Below are positions 56,388 to 64,000 of a stretch of 64,000 nucleotides of DNA, piece by piece (position 1 is the first letter of the stretch; every line of letters begins with the position of its first letter). A model generated the notes under the pieces. The model had not been told where the DNA came from. It was given only the letters and a program-made list of their open reading frames with translations, and did no database searches. Position numbers and translations under genes: made by a program. The stretch is from assembly GCA_030435675.1 (NCBI GenBank), contig CM059622.1:1736001-1800000 (forward strand). Reading direction: 5' to 3'. The DNA comes from Steinernema hermaphroditum. Taxonomy: Eukaryota; Nematoda; Chromadorea; Rhabditida; Steinernematidae.

Positions 56388-56930
56388 TTGTAGTCTGTTT
56401 TGTGTTCTGAGACCGCATGGAAAACAACCAAAAATAGCCATCCTATGGTAATCTATCCAATATGAAAGCACCTGTTCCAAACTGAGATCGACATCTCAGA
56501 GCATCAAACAGCTTCAGAGTTCATGTCCTCCAGTAAGAGTCATTGGGAAGCATAATTAATCGGTCCATGTCTTATTCCTTCCTTGATCTTCCCCGACCTG
56601 TGTCTCATCTCTGCCCCGGTACACACCTTAACCCACCGCCGGTCCATGACTCACCTCACCCACGATGCTATTTGTAGACTGATCATCTAAATTCAATAAA
56701 ATTTTAAAAGAAGTTATCGCAATTTACTGTCGACGACATAAAGCAAGATATCTTAGCTTGGCAAGCGATCCTTCTTAGTCTGTTTTGTGTTCTGAGACTG
56801 CGTGCAAAACAACCAAAAATAGCCTTCTTGCGGTAATGTCATATTGCAATCAAATGTCAAAGCACCTGTTCTAAGCTGTTCTAAACTGAGATTGGCACCT
56901 GAGAACACAAAAAGCTGTGCTTCTTACTTT
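56388..56930. repeat. Direct repeat pair upstream of receptor 1
   Basis: A block of about 130 bases starting AGTCTGTTTTGTGTTCTGAG occurs at about 56390-56520 and again at about 56778-56925, diverged by roughly one-sixth. No gene in between. Confidence 0.65.
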
Positions 56931-57161
56931 ATGCGACTTGTCCTGGTGGTTAGTCAGCAGAACAAACATGATAGCTTCATACAAGACAGAGCCTCAACGG
57001 TGGTTCTATTTTCGCTCGTCTCGCCCCAATGAACATAAGACCAAATGGCACATATCACGAACGCTAACATCGTTTTCATTATGGCCATCATAGATTAACA
57101 CCTGCAGAAGTAGGTGTGATCGATTCTGGCCACGCCGCTGAGTTCGTATATTACTCGTTTT

Positions 57162-58192
57162 ATGGAGCAATTTGCAGTCGACAACACTCTCAGAAACAGC
57201 GCCGTCTACTTGTCTCTGAGACTCTTTTTCTGGCTAGTCAGTCTTGTGGCCAATGTGGTTGTATTCCTTCCATCTTTGTTTCATCAATCCTTTCGAAGGG
57301 ACAGTTTCAAAAATGTCCTCGCCCAACTGGCGCTTGGAGATATCTTCCTGGGTAGGTTCATCATGTGGCAAAGCCCGGCACCTACTGTTTAGCCGTTGGC
57401 GCTTGTGCTCGACACATAGTGAACTACGGTGGCCATGACCACCTCACTTTGCTGCATTGTACATTCCTGGAAGCCTTCCAACTGACCGGTCTCATCTTCA
57501 GCCAGCTGGCCATGCTCTTCATCTCAATAGACCGCTTCATCGCTATCCGGAAACCTCTTTTTTATTATATGTTGGTAGGGGTTCAAACTATGCGAAATGT
57601 AGCCATTTGACAAACTTAGACCGACAGACGGGTCATGGCATACCGATGGGTCATTGTCGTCTTGGCTACGGTAGTCAGCTCCGCTTTGCTCTTCGTAGGG
57701 ACTGATCTGAGTCACAGTGTCGAATTCTGCCAGACGTCCGCTTTTTGGCCTACTTGGTACGTCGTCTTCATATATGGTATAACCATAATCGAGGTCGTAG
57801 CAGTCATAGGTAGGCCTATCTTGCTCCCTAAATGTAACAGACTTTCAGTGCTCTCATTGACTACGGTCCTCGCGGCTCAACAATTGACCCAATCCGAGCG
57901 CAACAAAAAAATATACTACACATTCATCTACATCATCGCCGCCTACATCTTCTTGTGGACGGTCCCGAAACTTAGCTTCCTGTTGATAACCAAAGTCTCA
58001 CATCCCACGCCCTTGGTTTCAACGCTTCAGTGGCACGTCAACGGCATAGCCGACAACATTTTGGGAATAACGAATTTCGCGATATACGGATGGAGACATC
58101 GTGAAGTGAGGAGAGCTGTTGTGGAGATGTTTCAGTGCAGGAATGATGTGAAGATGGTCCGAGTAATACCTTCCTTGAGTTTTCATAAATAA
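57162..58192 (+). CDS. Srsx-like serpentine receptor, copy 1 (301 aa)
   Basis: Four exons (57162-57351, 57393-57574, 57620-57809, 57849-58192) give a seven-helix receptor. Features are a short extracellular N-terminus MEQFAVDN; TM1 LRLFFWLVSLVANVVVFLPS; TM2 with FKNVLAQLALGDIFLG; TM3 ending in SIDRFIAIRKPLF, the DRF form of the DRY motif; TM4 WVIVVLATVVSSALLFV; TM5 WYVVFIYGITIIEVVAV; TM6 YYTFIYIIAAYIFLWTVPK; and TM7 followed by YGWRHREVRRAVVEMFQ, which resembles the start of helix 8 in Srsx receptors. Nematode Srsx receptors are candidate chemosensory or neuropeptide GPCRs; the ligand is unknown. An inverted paralogue lies 0.9 kb away. Confidence 0.87.
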
Positions 58193-59067
58193 AGTCTTAA
58201 TCTAACATTTGATCTTGCAACGCAACCTTCTGAAGTTTCTGGACCAGATCCAGCCGAAAACGGGCACAGAACCTAAATGAAATGGAGCCATCGGACAAAC
58301 TGGGATTTTTCACCCGAGACTTTGGTGGAATTGGGATTACCCGAGACGAGAATCGACACGAGAGTAGCGAATTGCGATGCTTTTGTCACACATACACTGC
58401 GATTTTCGTTCCAAATCTTGAGGAACACACGCTGACCGAACGAGTTGCCTCTACTCGATGTCCAAACGGAGCAGGATTCGGGTCTCGGAACCATTAGCAT
58501 CACTGGGAGTGACAATTAAACGGTAGCAACTAGGAAAACCGTACACACGAAAACCGTCCGTGGTCAAAATTTGGCAAAATTTCAGAATTTTTGTGATGGG
58601 ACCAAGGCTACTCTCTTTTCGCCACTCTCGACCATTTGTCGAGAATCGATAGTCGAGAGTCGAGAGGCCAAAAAGCTCCCGAGAGTCCGCCCTTGTTCGA
58701 CCGTTTCTGGTTACGCTCTATCAGAAGGAGACAGGATAGGATTCAAACCTTGCTTAAGCGTTTTTTTTTCAAGTCCTAGGCTTCGCCGACCCAGGGGCGA
58801 CTGTGAACGTTGGTTGATTCAGAACTATCTGTGTGGCTCATTGCTCACATGGTGTTTGATTTGTAATCTATTGGAATCTGTTAAACGCCGGCCCAAGTCC
58901 CTATTGTGTCTGAAATCGACCACTCCTCGAATGATCTTTAGTTCTTATTTCATCTGCTTTCTTACGACCGCTCGACTATGAAATATGTCAGTGTAAGAGT
59001 TTTACAAAATGCTTAATTACGGAGGAAGTTCATCAACCTCACGGCAATCCAAAGGCCATTTCAACAA
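58193..59067. other. Spacer between the convergent receptor genes
   Basis: Contains the 3' flanks of both receptors. A short inverted block, GTCGAGAATCGATAGTCGAGAGTCGAGAGG-like, occurs near 58637-58665. No gene seen. Confidence 0.4.
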
Positions 59068-60127
59068 TTACACCATATAAGAAGTTGAATAATGCACCAC
59101 GTGACCGACTTCCACAACTCGAACCGTTTTCTTGTACTGAAACATCTCCACAACGGCTTCCCTCACTTCTCGATGTCTCCATCCATAGATGACGAAATTA
59201 GCAATTCCCATCGTGTTGTCGGCTATTCCGTTGACGTGCCACTGAAGTGTCGAAACCAAGGGCGTGGGGTGTGAGACTTTGGTTATCAACAGGAAGCTTA
59301 TTTTAGGAACTGTCCACAAGAAGACATAGACGGCGGTGATGTAGATGAATGTATAGTATATTCTGCTATTGTACTCTGATTGGGTCAGTCTTTGAGCGGT
59401 GAAGACCGTAGCCAAGGAGAGCACTGAAGGTTCGTTGCATCGAGGGGCAAGGTACAGTATGTAGGCCTACCTATGATTGTCGTGACGACTGCTACAGCTA
59501 GACCGTAAATAAACCGAATATACCACATAGGCCAGGAAGCGGATGTTTTGCAGGCGTAGACAGTTTGAATCGGATCGACCTCTACGAAAAGAGGTGCCGC
59601 GATGACGGTGGTGAGAAGAGCGACTATAACCCATCGATATATGATCACCCGCTTGTTACCCTAAGCGTTTCGTATTTTCACTTGCTACATCTGTAAACAC
59701 TTACCAATTTATGGTAAAAGAGTGGCATTTTAACGGCTATAAAGCGGTCTATGGAGATAAACAAAATGGCGAGTTGAATGAAGACGAAACCGGTTAGTTG
59801 GAAAACTTCCAGGAGTGTGCAGTGCAGCAGGGTTAGGCCTTCTCCATCGCCGTAATTTACAAGATGGCGGGCGCAGGATCCAATGGCTGAAATATAGTGC
59901 GATCTCTCGTGGTATCAAAGCTATGATCGGGCAGTACCCAGGAAGATATCTCCAAGCGCCAGCTGGGCGAGAACATTCTTGAAACTGTCCCTTCGAAAGT
60001 TCTGATGAAGAAGGGTCGGCACGAATATGAGCATATTAATAAGAAAGCTGGTCAGCCAGAAAGTGAGTCTTAAAGACAAGTAGACGGTGCTTCTTCTCAG
60101 ATCTTCATCCGCCGAGAATTGCTCCAT
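59068..60127 (-). CDS. Srsx-like serpentine receptor, copy 2 (305 aa)
   Basis: Minus-strand paralogue of the preceding receptor, in four exons (60127-59938, 59886-59705, 59660-59471, 59423-59068). The first three exons have exactly the same lengths (190, 182, 190) and phases as copy 1. It keeps SIDRFIAVKMPLF, WTVPKISFLLITKVSHPTPL and the helix-8 block YGWRHREVREAVVEMFQ. Sequence divergence from copy 1 is clearly higher than in the LRR or 295-residue pairs, so this is an older inverted duplication, yet no stop or frameshift has appeared. The C-terminal tail differs (KKTVRVVEVGHVV). Confidence 0.87.
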
Positions 60128-60474
60128 AAGGTCGGCCGATGTTGAATCTCCGACTTCGTGCAATGGTCACTGCGGACCACCATATGTATCTTGCAGGTGC
60201 AAAAATGTGACGGCTGGAGTGGGTGGCGTTTCGCAAAATGTAATTCCATGCGAAAATATTGCGCGAATTATATGACGAATCAGTGGGGTATGTCAAAGAA
60301 ATCAACAAGTGGACGTCTTTAACATGACGGAGCAGTTGAATTTTATGTTGAATGTAGAAATACATGGATTCTAGTTCTTGCATGAAGATCAAAACAGGCC
60401 TTAAAACTGTTGGCACACATGAATAACTTGAGATCAGCGCAACTGACGTAAGCCGAATTATATCTCGCCAAGAA
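60128..60474. other. 5' flank of receptor 2
   Basis: No gene seen. Confidence 0.4.
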
Positions 60475-60735
60475 GACCGTCAACACCGCCCGACCACCCG
60501 CGCCGCCCACTCAAGCCGAAGAATCGCTCCAACTTCGAAGTCTACTCCGCCAACCGATCCGTCGATGGGTTTCTGTTTCGTCCGCCGAACTCCACCTTCC
60601 GCGCTACTTCCTAATCGAGCTTTTTTGTTGCTTCGAAGCCCGCGCACACTGATGGGACAGCCGCCCTCAACTCCGACGTCGTGCCCTCCTCCGAAGGAAG
60701 AAGAGAAGCAGCGACAACGGTGATATACGGTTCTT
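60475..60735 (-). repeat. Dispersed repeat R55, copy 2
   Basis: Reverse complement of 54890-55140 with notable divergence. Together the two copies bracket the receptor pair. Confidence 0.6.
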
Positions 60736-62036
60736 CATTGTGCATTTTGAGATTTCTTGCATGGTGAATGCCATTGAGTCATTGAGCAATAAATAAAAAA
60801 AAACTTCAGCGCAACTGATCCGAAGGTCATGAGGCATGTTCACCGCTGAATATTCCCAGCGCGATCTCGATAAACTCCATTCTATGAGGTACATTTACTC
60901 GCAGAAATGCTCCGAGTCAATCGAGATATCGAAGAGATGTGAATTATTTAAAAAACCGCATTTCATGATCTATTTGATGAACTCCGTCTTGACATGGATC
61001 TTGAAAATACATGGATTCACATGGATGGACATGGATTCATGGATTTTGAAAACGCTTCCAACGGATATTTCCAACACGATGATGGCTGCAAGCTTCCTAG
61101 AGATCAGTTGTCTGGGACCAGCGGTTAGGTCCAGTTGTACCGAACTCGAAAAGCTGCCTCTCGCATTCGATCATTCGGGGAGCTGTCGCTTTCAGACAAA
61201 ATAGGAACACGAGCTGGCGTCGAACTGACCCCGGTCGGTCTACAAATCAAAGGCATTTACAATGAGCCACACAGATACACAGCACACCGATGCACTACCG
61301 CTATGCCTTCGAGACCGACAGTCAGAGAATTGCCTACCGGGTTAGACTGGAATGAAAACGACTCCATGAGCGCCAACCTTGCCGCCCTCTGCTGTCTCCA
61401 TCCGAAAGGCCGTTAGGCTTTTCGTGTGTTTACCGCCGGTAGGCTACTTAGCTTTTTGTACCTGGAGGGTGCCAATTCGCGCGCTGTCACGTTTATTAAA
61501 ATATGAGTTCCTTCGAAGAGTTCCTTGCAGCTGTTAGGCAGGTGCTTATCGTTGTGGGCATCGAAAAAAGGAATACAGTTGCGAGGCTAATGCACATTCG
61601 TTTCTGAGTTATTCATGAGGTTACTTGCACTCTAAGCAGTTCCCGTGATCTGAAAGTTGAAGTCCCGTAGAGAGGAAGAGGTTGGAGGGTTGAGAGAAGA
61701 GTCCTTTGTGTAATTATGCGACCACACGCCACTCTGACCGAATTGAATGAACGGCGCAAATCCCTCTGTCACTCAAAATTCCTCAAGCTATACATATCAG
61801 AGTAGAGCTGGCCTTCCTTTGTGGACATCATGCATGTATCAATCCCCAAAGCTTAGGCATCTAACATCTCAAAATGACAGAGGACGATTTTATGAAATTT
61901 TAATTGACGAATTGAGATCGAGGATTGTGGAAAAATTTCAATTCAGAGTCTGTATTTAGCAGCCTATGAAGGCATAACGAAACCTGGTTACACTTTACGA
62001 TGCATAAAGTGGAAACAGCTCATAAATACACACTTT
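60736..62036. other. Intergenic, no gene supported
   Basis: Contains a short simple-sequence tract of ACATGGATT-type units at about 60993-61045. Open frames are unrecognised. AATAAA for the minus-strand aminopeptidase lies at about 62037-62042. Confidence 0.4.
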
Positions 62037-62081
62037 TTATTCAACTCGATTACAAAATAATCCCCACAATGACTCCCCCAT

Positions 62082-64000
62082 TTAGACGTTATCTTCGAGG
62101 ACAACTCCCTGGCGGTAGTAGTACATGGTGGTGAATAGACGAGACGTCTGTGTTTCCGGCTTGCCTTCGAAGTACTTCAGAATGAAGTCGGATACGGTAG
62201 CGCTTTGGAGGGCGGCCTCAAAGACGTATCGCTGCACTTTGAGCTTGATGGCCTGGAAAGGGCCATTTATCTGTCTCTTCTGAACCTGCACCTTACCTCC
62301 TCCAGGACGAAATCGAAAGTCTTCTCGAGGACATCGACGTCCTCTGTCATCACCATAGCTCCCAGAATCATTCCTTTGTGACCGGGGTCGTTGCTTTGGC
62401 CGTAAAGTGCCTTCAGATCTTCGAAGCCCTGCATTCCGAAGAGCTGTCCATGCTGTCGGAAGGCGATCTGCTTCGGGAAGAGATCCGGGTCCTTGGTGAT
62501 GGTGCCATTCAGCCAGGCCTGGAAGTAGTCCTCCCACTCCTTCTCCACCACAACCTCGTTGGTCATCTTGCTATGTGACAGCTTTCTCAGCTCCTCAATT
62601 ATGTTCTTGATTCGCTGCGTCGTGTACTTGTCGTCCCAAGGACTGTGCCATCTTTTGAAGTAGAAGACGAGATAGTTGTAAGTCACGTAGTACACTTCCT
62701 TCCACATCGCCTCCGTCAGCTTAGGATCGTAGTTGTGCTTGGCGGCGGCGTAGACCAGCTCCCGCAGAGCCGACCAGACGATGATCTGGTTTTCATAGGC
62801 CTCGCTTCCGAATTGGTATCCGGCGATGTAGGAAAAGAACTTTTTGACATATTCCGGGAAGAAGCCTTGTTTGACCTGAATGCTGCATGAAAACTCATGT
62901 TCAAAGAAGGGAATGCAAGAGAGTGGACATCGCGCTGAGACTTTGAAGCCCTTTCCAATTGATGAAGGACCTCTTTTATGGAATAAAAGGGGGCAAAGTA
63001 CGTGTAAAGCTGTTGGCCGTCTTTGGGCCATTTTTCTCGCCCATAAAACTGGTCAGAAAGTGAAGATACGTGTCGTCGAAACAGCAGCAGTGCCATATCG
63101 GCCAACAGTTCAGCCCTAATCAGCCGAGAAACGTCTTTTATGACAAAGGAAGAGTTCACAGATCGCTTTTTGTAGGTTTGCTGGCGAGGAGTATCTTATC
63201 ACGAGTTTCTGAGATAGGAATTGTAAAAATTATGCTGGAGGTCATTGCCTTCTACACAAGCCTTCTAGACTAGGTTGCAGTGATCATATCTTGTCAATCA
63301 ATAGCTTACCGACAAGCGGAGACGGACCGACTGTCACTGACAGGAATGAAAGAGTTAGACAAGGTTAGGACGTCTTAGTTCACTCAACCCTCAGTCTCTG
63401 ATTTAATAACTGGTCATTTTCAACTGATCCATTGGACAGGAGGAGCTTTCGCTGTTTGACATTCCCTAGCCCGATCGGACTCTGAATTTACCCTCACCTG
63501 AGTTCCAAAATCGCGGATGATGGCGAATCTGTCGAGATATCCGATTTCTTTGGTGTCCAAGCCGGGCATCAGGGCGTCAAGAAGCTGCGGAATGTGGAAC
63601 ACCTTAAAGTAGTTGCTGGCTCTGTTCGCGATCTACAAACATCGCTTTAGGACGTAAACATATCGGCGAACCTACATGAGCCCACTTCCATTTCCCAGTG
63701 CAACTCGGATTCTGAATGCTTTCCATCGAAACCTTCTTGTACTTCTCAAAAAGCCCATAGAACATGCCCGCATATCCCATTTTGTTGCAGTCAGACGTCT
63801 GGAAATGGAAAGGAATCGGCCATCGCGTGTTCAGTGTGAATCTCGGATGACCGGGAGTGTTGAAGGGATACGGTATGTATAACTTTTGCGCAAGATCAGC
63901 ATCCCCTGGGAATCTGTCGATGTCAAGCTGTACCAGCGGATAGAACCGCTGCTTTACCCAGCCAATGGTCCACAAATTCGCTGCTGCGTTCTGCAATGAC
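62082..64000 (-). CDS. M1 zinc aminopeptidase, C-terminal part (cut by window edge)
   Basis: A minus-strand gene entering from the right edge. The visible part covers the region after the catalytic HExxH, which is off the window. It reads WTIGWVKQRFYPLVQLDI and RFTLNTRWPIPFHF (the beta-sandwich), then ASNYFKVFHIPQLLDAL. The ERAP1-type helical domain follows: RLIRAELLADMALLLFRRHV, VWSALRELVYAAAKHNYDPK, MWKEVYYVTYNYLVFYFKRW and GHKGMILGAMVMTEDVDVLE. It ends YYYRQGVVLEDNV at 62082. Exon ends are visible at 63676, 63632-63498 and about 63160, with an intron of about 340 bases between the last two. M1 enzymes trim N-terminal residues from peptides, often at the cell surface. Whether this copy is catalytically competent cannot be judged without the missing half. 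Confidence 0.85.

Noticed and set aside
60836..61416. Open frames of 122 and 93 codons upstream of the aminopeptidase 3' end
   Set aside because: One includes an ACATGGATT simple-sequence tract and neither resembles a known protein or shows exon signals.

Overview
This looks like a piece of nuclear genome from a nematode. The evidence is: introns of about 40-50 bases ending in a T-rich TTTCAG-type acceptor; several genes with such an acceptor a few bases before the first ATG, as expected of spliced-leader trans-splicing; a pair of serpentine receptors resembling the nematode Srsx class; and conserved animal genes (Raf kinase domain, serine racemase, SMC2, LETM1, glutamine synthetase, NAA60-like acetyltransferases, an M1 aminopeptidase). 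The moderate base composition and the single-exon, fast-evolving proteins, one opening with a 'MENVP' start, remind me of Steinernema (clade IV). That assignment is an inference from memory, not a search result.

Layout. 0-2.4 kb: a Raf-like kinase domain gene (+). 2.6-8.5 kb: a small inverted duplication carrying two near-identical copies of an unknown 295-residue protein. Its spacer holds a newly recognisable two-exon gene for a secreted six-cysteine peptide and an inverted pair of tRNA-promoter (SINE-like) elements. A broken piece of smc2 lies just outside the left arm. 8.9-16.8 kb: a dense housekeeping block with serine racemase (+), converging on smc2 (-), followed by letm1 (-). 16.86-17.44 kb: a foldback element built of CCGCGG minisatellite units. 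18.4-27.1 kb: a small glycine-rich five-exon gene, two fast-evolving single-exon genes, a secreted-protein gene and two tandem GNAT acetyltransferases, separated by dispersed repeats. 29.6-31.3 kb: glutamine synthetase (-).

31.4-51.6 kb is a large inverted duplication. Its arms of about 5.6 and 5.3 kb each carry an intact four-exon gene for a single-pass membrane leucine-rich-repeat protein. The roughly 9-kb spacer contains no gene I can support and is filled with fragments of one dispersed repeat family (modules A'-B'-C-D), of which I count eight copies in the window. Such copies also lie next to the palindrome edges.

52-64 kb: a tRNA-Ser(AGA), a LINE reverse-transcriptase remnant, decayed cysteine-rich exons, an inverted pair of intact Srsx-like receptor genes (about 301 and 305 residues, identical intron positions), and the C-terminal part of an M1 aminopeptidase running off the right edge.

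The genes do not form a pathway. The theme is structural: inverted gene duplications of at least three ages (LRR pair and 295-residue pair young, receptor pair old), with dispersed repeats at or inside them. Long antisense open frames inside the GC-rich LRR genes and inside repeats were treated as shadows. Exon boundaries were read by eye from GT/AG sites and reading phase; where I quote protein lengths, the exon sums divide by three.
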